Shown piece by piece: positions 46,390-54,865 of a DNA stretch of 64,000 nucleotides. Under the pieces are notes generated by a model that saw nothing but the letters and a program-made list of their open reading frames with translations, made no database searches and was not told the DNA's origin. Positions within the stretch are counted from its first letter, which is position 1, and each line of letters starts with the position of its first letter. Made by a program: the position numbers and the translations under genes. Location: positions 199,797 to 263,796 of the forward strand of contig JAAZNU010000021.1 of NCBI GenBank assembly GCA_012798135.1. The letters are read 5' to 3'. This stretch comes from Veillonellaceae bacterium. GTDB taxonomy: Bacteria > Bacillota_C > Negativicutes > UBA1444.

Positions 46390-47448
46390 TTAGGCCGGAA
46401 CCTTCTCACGGAATATAAAGCCGATCCCGAACGCTACCAGGATGCCGATTCCGACGGCGATTTGCCCGTTAACCGGAACTCCGGCGCCGCTGGCCGCCAA
46501 ATTAATCGTATGCGCCAAGCCGGCCCCGGCCAGCATGCCCAGCACGCAGACGCCAGCATCGGTATTGCCGTCGGCCGCCATGATCAGCTGCCGAAGCGGA
46601 CAGCCACCCAGAAGGGTGGCGGCAACGCCGACGAGGTACAGGCCGAGAAAGTTCCAGAGATGCATCGTGTGGGCCAGGGGTTGGCCGGTAAATCCGAGCT
46701 TAAAGGTGCCTAATGCCATATTGGCGACCATGGCACTTAAAAACAGCAACCCATACGTTTTCAGCAGAAAAGTATCCCGGACCAGAAAGAAATCACGAAA
46801 TCCGCCGCTCAGGCACATACGCGTCTTCATGGCGACAGCGCCCGTGACCAGGCCGGCAATCAGGCTGACCAGGATCGGTGCATGCTGAGAACCGGGGCCC
46901 TTGGTGGAAAAGTAGAGAAACCCGGCGCCGGTGGCCACTGCCACGACTAAAACGACGGCCAGCGTTACCGGCAAGTAGCCGGCGTAAGCAGCCGCTCCCT
47001 GGATCGTTTTGGCCCGGCCCAAACTGAACCCCCGTTTCAGAAAATAGATGCCGGTCTGAATACCGGCGATAAATCCGGCCAAGGCCGTGATGCCGTTCAG
47101 ATCGCCGCCGGCGAGGCGGAGAATCGCCCGCAGTGGGCAGCCCAGAAACACCAGTGCACCGAGCATCATCAGCACGCCGAGCAAAAATCGGACAGCCGGC
47201 GCGGAGCCGCCGCGGGGGCGATATTCACCGCTCACCTTCGACATGGCGAACGCGCCGATCATCCAGCCGAAAATTTCCGGCCGGGCATATTGCAGCATGG
47301 CGGCCTTGTGGAGACCCAGCGCTCCGGCAATATCCCGCAGGTGACAGGCGGCGCAGAATCCGTAGTTACCGGGGTTTCCCGCCTTGACCAGCAAGACGGC
47401 CCCCACGCCGAACGACAGACCGGCGATCCAGATCCAGATCGATGACAA
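46390..47448 (-). CDS. yedE: YedE/YeeE family putative selenium (or thiosulfate) transporter
   Basis: The 352-residue membrane protein has about nine to ten hydrophobic segments in two halves, each with a cysteine signature: NYGFCAACHLRDIAGALGLH near the N-terminus, then LGCPLRAILRLAGGDLNG and LGGCPLRQLIMAADGNTDAG. YeeE/YedE proteins pass thiosulfate or related species via cysteines; the YedE branch is associated with selenium use. It uses a TTG start behind GGGGAG. It leads the TusA/DUF3343 genes and is divergent from a LysR regulator. Confidence 0.88.
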   Translation of the reverse strand: MSSIWIWIAGLSFGVGAVLLVKAGNPGNYGFCAACHLRDIAGALGLHKAAMLQYARPEIFGWMIGAFAMSKVSGEYRPRGGSAPAVRFLLGVLMMLGALVFLGCPLRAILRLAGGDLNGITALAGFIAGIQTGIYFLKRGFSLGRAKTIQGAAAYAGYLPVTLAVVLVVAVATGAGFLYFSTKGPGSQHAPILVSLIAGLVTGAVAMKTRMCLSGGFRDFFLVRDTFLLKTYGLLFLSAMVANMALGTFKLGFTGQPLAHTMHLWNFLGLYLVGVAATLLGGCPLRQLIMAADGNTDAGVCVLGMLAGAGLAHTINLAASGAGVPVNGQIAVGIGILVAFGIGFIFREKVPA

Positions 47449-47479
47449 AATAAACCACTCCCCATAGTATGATGATTGC

Positions 47480-47496
47480 TATCGATAAAGTCGATA
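47480..47496. promoter_or_regulatory. LysR-type T-N11-A dyad in the yedE-lysR divergent region
   Basis: TATCGA (47480-47485) and TCGATA (47491-47496) form a dyad with the TCGA-N5-TCGA (T-N11-A) pattern of LysR-type regulators. It lies between the divergent yedE and lysR genes. Confidence 0.55.
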
Positions 47497-47633
47497 TTAA
47501 TAATTATTAAACTCTATGGTGATAAATTCCTGCCACAGAACAGGAAAAAAAATGTGCGTAGCGAAAAATAAATAACAGACTGTTAAATTGATGTGGACAG
47601 CCCAGAATCGTGCTTGTCTTCAGGAGGAACTTC

Positions 47634-48560
47634 ATGTCCTATTTGCAGGCGCTGGCGGTTTTCATCGCCGTGGCGGAAGAAAAGAGCTTTTCGGCGGCGG
47701 CCAAGAAACTGTCGCTGACTCAGCCGACGGTGTCGTTTCATATCGACGGGATGGAGCGGAAATTTGGCTGTCCCCTGTTTGTCCGCACCCGCCGGGGCGC
47801 CGAGCTGACGGTATACGGGCGGACTCTGTACGACAACACCCGTGACGTTCAAGAACTCTTGGACCGGACAGAACGCCGGATTCAGGATCTGTGCCGGGGC
47901 GTGGCCGGGCAGATTTCAATCGGCGCCGGAACCATTCCGGGCGAATACATTCTTCCCCCGCTGTTGGCGGCATTTCTGCGTGATCATCCGGGGGTTTCCA
48001 TCAACTTGGTGTCGGGAGACAGCCGATCCATCTATGAGCAATGGCAAAGCGGCATATTGCCGATCTGTGTGGTCGGCTTCCTGCCGCCGGTGGACGGAGC
48101 CCAAACGGTCTGGTCTGACGAACTGGTGGCGGTGGCGGCCGGCCGCCTCCGGGAAACGATGCCGCGACAACTAGCGCCGCAAGAGCTGTCCCGTTATTCA
48201 CTGGTAATGCGCCATGCCAGTTCCTCGTCCCGCACGGCGGTGGCCCAGGCATTGCGACAACTGGGAATTCAGCTGGAAAAATGCAGGGTCACACTGGAAG
48301 TCAGCGGGAATGAGGCCCTGAAACGGGCCGTCCAGGCCGGGGCCGGCATCGGTTTCATTTCCCGCCGCGCGGTGGAAGCCGAGCTGGCGGCTGGCTCACT
48401 CGCAACGGTGAATATCGAAGGATTGTCGATCACACGAAACTTTTACGCGTTGCAGCGGCCAAACCAGGAACTGCCGCTGGTGACGACCCTCTGGACCTAT
48501 TTATTGACGAACAGCCGGGAAACGGATTATTCGGTCCAGCGTCGGACAGACAACAGATAA
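47634..48560 (+). CDS. LysR family transcriptional regulator
   Basis: The 308-residue protein starts at ATG 47634, with AGGAGG at 47622. Its N-terminal winged HTH is SYLQALAVFIAVAEEKSFSAAAKKLSLTQPTVSFHI, followed by a two-lobed effector domain (about 88-300, IGAGTIPGEYILPPLLAAF...). It is divergent from yedE, with a T-N11-A dyad between, so control of the YedE-TusA-DUF3343 genes is likely. The effector is unknown; a selenium or sulfur compound is a reasonable guess. Confidence 0.9.
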   Translation: MSYLQALAVFIAVAEEKSFSAAAKKLSLTQPTVSFHIDGMERKFGCPLFVRTRRGAELTVYGRTLYDNTRDVQELLDRTERRIQDLCRGVAGQISIGAGTIPGEYILPPLLAAFLRDHPGVSINLVSGDSRSIYEQWQSGILPICVVGFLPPVDGAQTVWSDELVAVAAGRLRETMPRQLAPQELSRYSLVMRHASSSSRTAVAQALRQLGIQLEKCRVTLEVSGNEALKRAVQAGAGIGFISRRAVEAELAAGSLATVNIEGLSITRNFYALQRPNQELPLVTTLWTYLLTNSRETDYSVQRRTDNR

Positions 48561-48564
48561 GGAT

Positions 48565-49602
48565 GTGGCAGGTTTGGCAGTGACAATCAACGATGTAGCC
48601 CGAGCAGCAGGAATTTCCAAAAGTACGGTGTCCCAATATCTGAACGGGCGCTACGAATTCATGAGCCTGGAAACGCGGCAGCGGATCAAACAGGTCATCG
48701 AGGATCTGGGATATCGACCGAACGCGCTGGCCCGCAGTCTGAAACAAAAAAAGACCCACACGATTGCCGCCGTGGTGTCCAGCATTCTGAATCCCTTTAT
48801 TACCAACACGATTCGGGGCGCCGAGGATTACTGCAAGGAAACCGGGTTCAACTTGATTCTGTGCAACGCCGACGATGATCCAAAACAAGAGCTGGCCTAC
48901 ATCCAAACCTTACAGTCAAAACAGATCGACGGCATCATCATCAGTACTACCGGCCGCAATAACGAGGCGCTGAGGGAAATGAACCGCACTGGCACGCCCG
49001 TCGTTTTGTTCTCCCGCCATGTACCGGAGATCGAAGTGGATGCCGTCACGGTCGACAACCGGGCGGGGATCGGCATGGGGATCCGGCATCTGATGGCGCA
49101 TGGACACCGCAACATCGCGTTGTTCGTTCTGCCTTACAGCGATAGCCAGGTGACGCCCCGGCGCGAACGGGCCCAGGCGTTCCGCGAGTATATGCGGGAA
49201 TATGGTCTGCCATTTCATGAGGAATGGCTGGTGGAATGCAGCAATGAAGAAGAAGTGCTCGCCGGGCATCTGGACCGTTTGTTGCAGGGGCCGGAGCCGC
49301 ATCCGACGGCCGTGTTCGGCGCCAACGACCTGATGACGATGTCGCTGGTGCGGCTGCTGAAAAACCGGCGCATGCGCATTCCCCAGGACATGGCGGTGCT
49401 GGGATTCGACGACTGGGAATGGGCACCGTATTTGACCACCCCGATCACGGTCGTGGCCCAGCCATCCTATGAAATGGGCCGTCGGGCGACTGAACGCCTG
49501 ATCCAGCGGATTCGCAACCAGCTGACGGATGTACCGCCGACGCTGGAATATTACCCGCCAACGCTCATCGTGCGGCGGTCCTGTGGGGAAAGCGGCGAAT
49601 AA
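48565..49602 (+). CDS. LacI family transcriptional regulator (probable KDG/ketogluconate regulator)
   Basis: The 345-residue protein has a LacI HTH (TINDVARAAGISKSTVSQYLNG), a hinge with the N-A-L-A-R-S-L-K-Q-K segment and a sugar-binding core (VVSSILNPFITNTIRGAEDY ... VLGFDDWEWAPYLTTPITVV). It starts 5 bp after lysR; GTG 48565, TTG 48574 or GTG 48580 are all possible starts. The KDPG aldolase and KDG kinase genes lie directly downstream, with a palindrome before them, so it is likely their repressor. Confidence 0.88.
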   Translation: MAGLAVTINDVARAAGISKSTVSQYLNGRYEFMSLETRQRIKQVIEDLGYRPNALARSLKQKKTHTIAAVVSSILNPFITNTIRGAEDYCKETGFNLILCNADDDPKQELAYIQTLQSKQIDGIIISTTGRNNEALREMNRTGTPVVLFSRHVPEIEVDAVTVDNRAGIGMGIRHLMAHGHRNIALFVLPYSDSQVTPRRERAQAFREYMREYGLPFHEEWLVECSNEEEVLAGHLDRLLQGPEPHPTAVFGANDLMTMSLVRLLKNRRMRIPQDMAVLGFDDWEWAPYLTTPITVVAQPSYEMGRRATERLIQRIRNQLTDVPPTLEYYPPTLIVRRSCGESGE

Positions 49603-49673
49603 ATCGCGGACGCGGGAATCTTTTTTGCGCCATTGCCAAGGACGGCAGGATTTTAGGATAGGACGCAGAACTT

Positions 49674-49689
49674 TATATTTGTTAACAAA
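49674..49689 (+). promoter_or_regulatory. Palindromic operator over the eda-kdgK promoter
   Basis: TTTGTTAACAAA (49678-49689) is a perfect 12-bp palindrome overlapping a weak -10 TATATT (49674-49679), 29 bp before the aldolase start. It is a plausible binding site for the upstream LacI-type regulator. Confidence 0.55.
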
Positions 49690-49718
49690 ACCGATTTATC
49701 TGTAGAGGAGGCGAGATC

Positions 49719-50366
49719 ATGATTCCCAAACTGAAATTATTGGAACGCCTGATGGTTTCTGGCGTTGTCGCCGTGGTCCGGGCGGAAAATGCCGAACAGG
49801 CAAAAAAAATTGCCGATGCCTGCATCAAGGGCGGAATTGCCGCGATTGAGATCACGTTCACCGTGCCGGGCGCCGCTGAAGTCATCAAGGAACTGGCGGC
49901 CACCTACAAGCCGGCAGAACTGATCCTGGGCGCCGGCACGGTGCTGGATGCCGAGACGGCGCGGCTGGCGATCCTGGCCGGGGCGCAGTACATCGTCTGC
50001 CCGTCGCTGAATGTGGAGACAGTGAAGCTGTGCAACCGTTATCAGATTCCCTGCATGCCGGGCGCCCAGACCATCCGGGAAATCGTCGAGGCCATGGAAG
50101 CCGGCGCGGATATCATCAAGGTGTTCCCGGGCGAAACCCTCGGACCGTCGTTCGTGAAGGCGGTGAAAGGCCCGTTGCCGCAGGCGCCGCTGATGCCAAC
50201 CGGTGGGGTCAGTCTGGACAACGTCACCGAATGGATCAAGGCCGGTTGCGTGGCTGTCGGCGTGGGCGGCAATCTGACCGCCGGCGCCAAGAAAGGCGAT
50301 TACGATTCAATCACGGAAATCGGCAAGCAGTTCGTCGAAAAAGTTCGCCAGGCGCGGGGAAAGTAG
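49719..50366 (+). CDS. eda: KDPG / 4-hydroxy-2-oxoglutarate aldolase
   Basis: The 215-residue class I aldolase shows GVVAVVRAENAEQAKKIADAC, the catalytic Glu region GIAAIEITF, LGAGTVLDAETARLAILAG and the Schiff-base Lys in ADIIKVFPGE. It cleaves 2-keto-3-deoxy-6-phosphogluconate to pyruvate and glyceraldehyde 3-phosphate. GAGGAGG precedes the ATG. With the kinase 15 bp downstream it gives a complete KDG-to-triose pathway. Confidence 0.94.
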   Translation: MIPKLKLLERLMVSGVVAVVRAENAEQAKKIADACIKGGIAAIEITFTVPGAAEVIKELAATYKPAELILGAGTVLDAETARLAILAGAQYIVCPSLNVETVKLCNRYQIPCMPGAQTIREIVEAMEAGADIIKVFPGETLGPSFVKAVKGPLPQAPLMPTGGVSLDNVTEWIKAGCVAVGVGGNLTAGAKKGDYDSITEIGKQFVEKVRQARGK

Positions 50367-50381
50367 GAGGTACAATCAAAA

Positions 50382-51404
50382 ATGGCAAAAGTGGTTTGCT
50401 TCGGCGAAATCATGCTGCGGCTGGCGCCGCCCGGTTATCTCCGGTTTGAGCAGGCGGCGGCCCTGGAGGTCGTGTATGGCGGCGGCGAGGCCAATGTATG
50501 CGTAGCGCTCGCCAATTTCGGCATCGATGCCGGTCTGGTGACGAGAGTACCGGAAAATCCGATCGGCCAGTCGGCGGTCAACGAAATGCGCCGTTACGGC
50601 GTGGATACCCATTGGATGCTGCGCGGCGGCGAGCGCCTCGGTATCTATTTCCTAGAGAAAGGCGCTTCCCAGCGTCCGTCCAAAGTCGTTTACGACCGGA
50701 AGTTGTCCGCCATTTCCACGTCGAAACGCGAAGATTTCGACTGGGGAAAAATTTTTGCCGGCGCGACTTGGTTCCATTTCACCGGCATCACCCCCGCGTT
50801 GGGCGAAAATGTCGCCGAGTGTGTACTGGACGCCTGCCGGGCGGCCAAGGCAGCCGGGCTGACGGTCAGTTGCGACCTGAATTTCCGCAAGAACCTTTGG
50901 ACCAGCGAGAAAGCCGGCAAAACCATGGCCCAGTTTATGCCGTACGTCGATGTTTGCATCGCCAACGAGGAAGACGCCGACAAAGTTTTCGGCATCAAAG
51001 CCCATAATACCGATGTCACGAGCGCGTCTCTCAGCCACGAGGGGTACAAGGATGTCGCCAGACAGTTGATCGACCGGTTTGGCTTCCAGTCGGTGGCCAT
51101 CACGCTGCGAGGTAGCATTTCGGCGTCGGACAACACTTGGGCGGCGATGCTCTACACCGGCGGGGAGCATTATTTCTCGCGCGAATATCCCGTCCACATC
51201 GTGGATCGCGTCGGCGGCGGCGACTCCTTTGCCGGCGGTCTGATATATGGCATGCTCAACAATATGGGAGCGCAGGATACCCTGGAGTTCGCCGTGGCGA
51301 ATTCCTGCCTGAAGCACAGCGTCGAAGGCGACCACAACCATGTCACACTAGCCGAGGTCAAGGCACTGATGGCGGGCGATGCTTCCGGCCGTGTACAACG
51401 TTAA
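50382..51404 (+). CDS. kdgK: 2-keto-3-deoxygluconate kinase (PfkB family sugar kinase)
   Basis: The 340-residue ribokinase-like protein has an N-terminal VVCFGEIMLRLAPPG and GGGEANVCVALANFG. Its catalytic PfkB signature is DRVGGGDSFAGGLIYGM, with the base Asp in GGGDS. It would phosphorylate KDG for the aldolase encoded just upstream. AGGAGG precedes ATG 50382. Other 2-keto-sugars are possible substrates. Confidence 0.9.
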   Translation: MAKVVCFGEIMLRLAPPGYLRFEQAAALEVVYGGGEANVCVALANFGIDAGLVTRVPENPIGQSAVNEMRRYGVDTHWMLRGGERLGIYFLEKGASQRPSKVVYDRKLSAISTSKREDFDWGKIFAGATWFHFTGITPALGENVAECVLDACRAAKAAGLTVSCDLNFRKNLWTSEKAGKTMAQFMPYVDVCIANEEDADKVFGIKAHNTDVTSASLSHEGYKDVARQLIDRFGFQSVAITLRGSISASDNTWAAMLYTGGEHYFSREYPVHIVDRVGGGDSFAGGLIYGMLNNMGAQDTLEFAVANSCLKHSVEGDHNHVTLAEVKALMAGDASGRVQR

Positions 51405-51431
51405 CCCCTATCCCGGAGAAAACCAGCCGAT

Positions 51432-51463
51432 AACCTGGAGCCATTAGGCCTCAGGTTTTTTTT
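51432..51463 (+). terminator. Terminator after kdgK
   Basis: AACCTGGAG (51432-51440) / CCTCAGGTT (51449-51457) with one bulged G and a run of eight T. Confidence 0.8.
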
Positions 51464-51544
51464 CATTAGGCCACTAGTTCGGCAGGATTTTTCCCCGGAC
51501 AAAGCCAATTTAATATATTTGGAAATGGAAAGGGGTTGAATCCG

Positions 51545-52408
51545 TTGAAAGTAACGGTTGTAGTCGACAATTGCGTTTCGCCGGGAGGAAAAAAACCTTT
51601 TCGCGGCCAGCATGGGTTGGCGATATTGATCGATACCGGCGCCAACAAGATTTTATTCGATGCTGGGCCTTCGGATATCGTTGTTCATAACCTGGGCCTG
51701 CTGGGTATTCATCCCCGGGACTTGGACGCCATAGTGCTGAGCCATGGCCACTATGACCACACTGGCGGCCTGGCCAGCGTATTGACGATGGCGGCCAAGA
51801 AGATTCCGGTATTCGCGCACCCGGATATTTTCAAACCTCGCTACCATGTCGACGGGACAAACTGCAAATATGTGGGGGTTCCTTTCGCCAAGGAGCATCT
51901 CACCCACCTGGGCGCCGACTTTCGCAATGTCGAAGAGCCGGTGGAACTGGTGCCCAACTTGTGGATCAGCGGACCTATCCCACGGGAAACAGTGTACGAA
52001 GAGGGAGATGTGGGCCTGGTGGTCGCCGAGGGCAGTTGCGACTGCGCCGCCGGGGAATTGCCGGCGGTCTTTTCGCGCGATCCGTTGGTCGACGATATGG
52101 CCATTTTTGTACGTTGCAGTAAAGGACTCGTCGTTTTGGGCGGCTGTGCCCATTCCGGGATCATCAACATGATCAACTATGGGTTGAAGGTTACCGGCGC
52201 GATCAAAGTGCATGGCCTGTTGGGCGGCACCCATCTGGGTCCGACAGCCGACCCGCAAAAAAATGCCACTATCGGCGCGCTGGAATGGTTCAACCCTGAT
52301 TTCATTGCCTCGAACCACTGCACTGGATTTGCTATGATGGCTCGCTTGTCCCAAGTCTTCGGCGACAAATTTATTCCGGCCTTTTGCGGAACCTCGGTGG
52401 AATTCTGA
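51545..52408 (+). CDS. MBL-fold metallo-hydrolase
   Basis: The 287-residue protein has the metallo-beta-lactamase motif LSHGHYDHTGGL, further metal ligands in the GGCAHSGIIN and SNHCTGF regions, and N-terminal KVTVVVDNCV. It resembles COG1237 hydrolases. AAAGGGG upstream favours the TTG at 51545 over the TTG at 51536, which abuts the site. Substrate unknown; some relatives are annotated as methanopterin-precursor enzymes, which I do not assert here. Confidence 0.85.
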   Translation: MKVTVVVDNCVSPGGKKPFRGQHGLAILIDTGANKILFDAGPSDIVVHNLGLLGIHPRDLDAIVLSHGHYDHTGGLASVLTMAAKKIPVFAHPDIFKPRYHVDGTNCKYVGVPFAKEHLTHLGADFRNVEEPVELVPNLWISGPIPRETVYEEGDVGLVVAEGSCDCAAGELPAVFSRDPLVDDMAIFVRCSKGLVVLGGCAHSGIINMINYGLKVTGAIKVHGLLGGTHLGPTADPQKNATIGALEWFNPDFIASNHCTGFAMMARLSQVFGDKFIPAFCGTSVEF

Positions 52409-52431
52409 ATGAAATAATCAATATTTCCGGT

Positions 52432-52485
52432 AAAAACTAGAGGCCGAGCTTCTCAATGAGATGATAAGCTTGGCCTCTAGTTTTT
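52432..52485. terminator. Bidirectional terminator between convergent genes
   Basis: A 20-bp stem (52432-52451 with 52466-52485, one G-U pair, 14-nt loop) has A-rich and T-rich flanks. It lies between the MBL gene and the RDD gene, so it can stop transcription on both strands. Confidence 0.9.
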
Positions 52486-52585
52486 ACATGGATTTTAAAA
52501 GTAGAATATTTTAAAAATAATATTATACTTGTTTAATAATATTAGTGAAATTAAAAATAATTTATTTGCGAATTTGTAAAACCCT

Positions 52586-53035
52586 TTAATCTGTGATTGT
52601 GCTGCGGCTTTTCAAAACGACAGTTCCGGCGATTTTGTCATGCAGAGCCTGGCTGCGGATCGTGAGACAGGCCATCAAAAAACCGAAGCCGAACGGCAAG
52701 AACGATAGCACCTTGGCGATATTCCGGAGAAAGGCCCGGCCGAACGAAAGACGATTTCCCGCCATGTCCACGACTTTCAGGTGGCATAGGCGTTTGCCGG
52801 GTGTGGCTTGCCAAGCGGAACTTTCGAACAAGGGCCAGTATGCCAGATGGATCGCCAGCTTCAACAAAGCCGGACCGCTAGTTTGTCGGGCGATGGCCTC
52901 GGGAGAAATGCCGCTGGGAACGCCGAGGGCCAGGTCGATCACGGCGCCGATCAGGCCGATGATGAGAGAATCGACCACAAAGGCCAATAAACGCCAGAAG
53001 AGACCGCCGTATGGATGATCAGGCTGCAATTTCAA
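52586..53035 (-). CDS. RDD family membrane protein
   Basis: The 149-residue protein has YGGLFWRLLAFVVDSLIIGLIG, the Arg and Asp-Asp-type positions of RDD domains in the first helix, a second hydrophobic stretch and WQATPGKRLCHLKVVDMAG, typical of RDD proteins. Three membrane segments are expected. Function is unknown in most bacteria; some RDD proteins are Na+/H+ antiporter-like. Confidence 0.8.
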   Translation of the reverse strand: MKLQPDHPYGGLFWRLLAFVVDSLIIGLIGAVIDLALGVPSGISPEAIARQTSGPALLKLAIHLAYWPLFESSAWQATPGKRLCHLKVVDMAGNRLSFGRAFLRNIAKVLSFLPFGFGFLMACLTIRSQALHDKIAGTVVLKSRSTITD

Positions 53036-53129
53036 AGTCCCCTTCCTTGTTTTTCATTCAGTTGTATTTTCCAATTTGACGCATCCCACGGATTCTCCTG
53101 CCGAAGCCGACGAGTCCTTTTTGCTTGCA

Positions 53130-53221
53130 ATGTAAACGTAGTTTGAATAATGGCTTTACAAATCGGCCGCGGCAAGATATAATCCCCTATGTGAACGATA
53201 AATATTGCTGTTGGTTTACAA
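53130..53221 (+). promoter_or_regulatory. bioYB promoter with two BirA-type operators
   Basis: TTTACA (53155-53160), 17-bp spacer and TATAAT (53178-53183) form the promoter. TGTAAAC (53131-53137) with CTTTACA (53154-53160), 16 bases apart, overlaps the -35. TGTGAAC (53190-53196) with GTTTACA (53214-53220), 17 bases apart, lies at the start site. Both resemble the TTGTAAACC/GGTTTACAA dyad of bacterial BirA boxes, so biotin repression is expected. Confidence 0.7.
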
Positions 53222-53235
53222 AGGAGGCATTGCTC

Positions 53236-53805
53236 GTGTCATTACGCCGAAAAATGTTGGTGTCGCTGTTCGCGGCGATGATTTGCATTAGTTCCATCCT
53301 GATTTTCCCGATCGGCCCGGTGCCAGTAACCTTGCAGGTGTTCTTCATCGTACTGACCGGCGCTGTACTCGGTCCGAAGATGGGCGCACTCAGCGTCGTG
53401 ATCTGGATCATGCTCGGAACGTTCGGCCTGCCGGTATTCGCCGGCGGCAAAGCCGGCCCGATGGTGCTGCTCGGACCCACCGGCGGCTACTTGCCGGGAT
53501 TCACCATTTGCGCCTGGATCGTGGGAGCGCTGACGGAAAAGCAGACGAGTTCCCGGTTACGCATCGGCCTGGCGATGGTGGCCGGCATGGTTGTCGCCTA
53601 TGCCGTCGGGTTGGCGGGCTTCATGGCCAGTTTCGCTTTTTTTCTGCAGAAACCGATGTCGGTGCAGCAGGCTCTGACGATTGCCGTCTATCCCTTCGTC
53701 GCGTTTGATCTGGTCAAAGTCGTGTTGGCCGCCTGGCTGACTCCCGTCCTGCGGGCGGCGATCGACCGCGCCGGATTGCTGGAGGGGCAGCACGAGCATG
53801 CATAA
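53236..53805 (+). CDS. bioY: Biotin transporter BioY
   Basis: The 189-residue protein starts at GTG 53236, 8 bases after AAGGAGG. It has about six membrane helices and BioY motifs: FPIGPVPVTLQVFFIVLTGAVLG, GTFGLPVFAGGKAG and GPTGGYLPGF. BioY is the biotin-binding S component of ECF transporters and can work alone or with EcfAAT. It overlaps bioB by 8 bp. Confidence 0.93.
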   Translation: MSLRRKMLVSLFAAMICISSILIFPIGPVPVTLQVFFIVLTGAVLGPKMGALSVVIWIMLGTFGLPVFAGGKAGPMVLLGPTGGYLPGFTICAWIVGALTEKQTSSRLRIGLAMVAGMVVAYAVGLAGFMASFAFFLQKPMSVQQALTIAVYPFVAFDLVKVVLAAWLTPVLRAAIDRAGLLEGQHEHA

Positions 53806-54787
53806 ATGGATCGATGAACTGACGCAAAAAATATTGGCCGGCGGTGAAATCCTGCCGGCGGAAGCCCGAGAACTCGCAGGCGTGGCCAATGCCGACCTGC
53901 CGCACCTGTTCGCAGCCGCCAACTCCATCCGCCAACAATTCCAGGGCGAACAGGTTCATCTGTGCGCCATTCTCAACGGACGCTCCGGGCATTGCAGCGA
54001 AGACTGTTCTTATTGTGCTCAGTCGGTGCACCACCAGACCGGAGTGGCTGTTTATCCGCTGCTGGATTCCGATGAAATCCTGCGCCATGCGAAAGCGGCC
54101 GAAGCGACCGGCGTCAGTCATTTCTCCCTCGTCCTCAGCGGCCGGGGCATGGATGCTGCCCAAGAAGCGGAAAACTTCGACCGGATCATCGACACTTACC
54201 GTCGCATCCTGCAGCAGACACGCCTGAAACTTTGCGCATCGCTGGGTTCCCTGACGGCGGAACAGGCCCGGCGCCTAAAAGAAGTTGGCGTAGAACGTTA
54301 TCACCATAACGTCGAAACCAGCCGCGATTATTACGCCTCCATCTGCAGTACCCATACCTACGAGGACCGCACCTGCACCATTCGTGTGGCGCAGGAGGCG
54401 GGCCTCGCGGTGTGTTGCGGCGGCATCATAGGGATGGGCGAAAACCTTCACCAACGGATCGACATGGCGTTTGAACTCCGGGCCATGGGGATCGGCTGCG
54501 TGCCAATCAATATCTTGAATCCCGTGCCTGGAACCCGGCTCGAACATCAGCCCCCGCTGCCGCCACTCGAAATCCTCAAAACGCTGGCGATCTTCCGGTT
54601 CATTTTGCCCCGAGCCGTCATCCGCACCGCCGGCGGTCGCGAGAAAAACCTGAGGGATCTGCAATCCATGGCTCTGTTCAGCGGCGCCAACGGCATGCTG
54701 GTGGGCGGTTATCTGACCACGAGCGGTCGTGACACAAACCTGGATCACCAAATGATCGCCGACCTCGGTCTGAAAGTGGCGCTATAG
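53798..54787 (+). CDS. bioB: Biotin synthase
   Basis: The 329-residue radical SAM enzyme has the 4Fe-4S motif with Cys66, Cys70 and Cys73 (GHCSEDCSYCAQS), the conserved RYHHNVETSRDYY and CCGGIIGMGE, and the 2Fe-2S ligand region near PRAVIRTAGGRE. It inserts sulfur into dethiobiotin. No bioF/A/D is adjacent, so the operon combines uptake and only the last biosynthetic step. It may allow use of external dethiobiotin. Confidence 0.96.
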   Translation: MHKWIDELTQKILAGGEILPAEARELAGVANADLPHLFAAANSIRQQFQGEQVHLCAILNGRSGHCSEDCSYCAQSVHHQTGVAVYPLLDSDEILRHAKAAEATGVSHFSLVLSGRGMDAAQEAENFDRIIDTYRRILQQTRLKLCASLGSLTAEQARRLKEVGVERYHHNVETSRDYYASICSTHTYEDRTCTIRVAQEAGLAVCCGGIIGMGENLHQRIDMAFELRAMGIGCVPINILNPVPGTRLEHQPPLPPLEILKTLAIFRFILPRAVIRTAGGREKNLRDLQSMALFSGANGMLVGGYLTTSGRDTNLDHQMIADLGLKVAL

Positions 54788-54865
54788 TCGCAGCAGGAAA
54801 TCTGGGCGAAGTCGGCGAAAAACTATAGCCAACTACAAATTCGCCGGAAAAGATAGGTGATCCCG

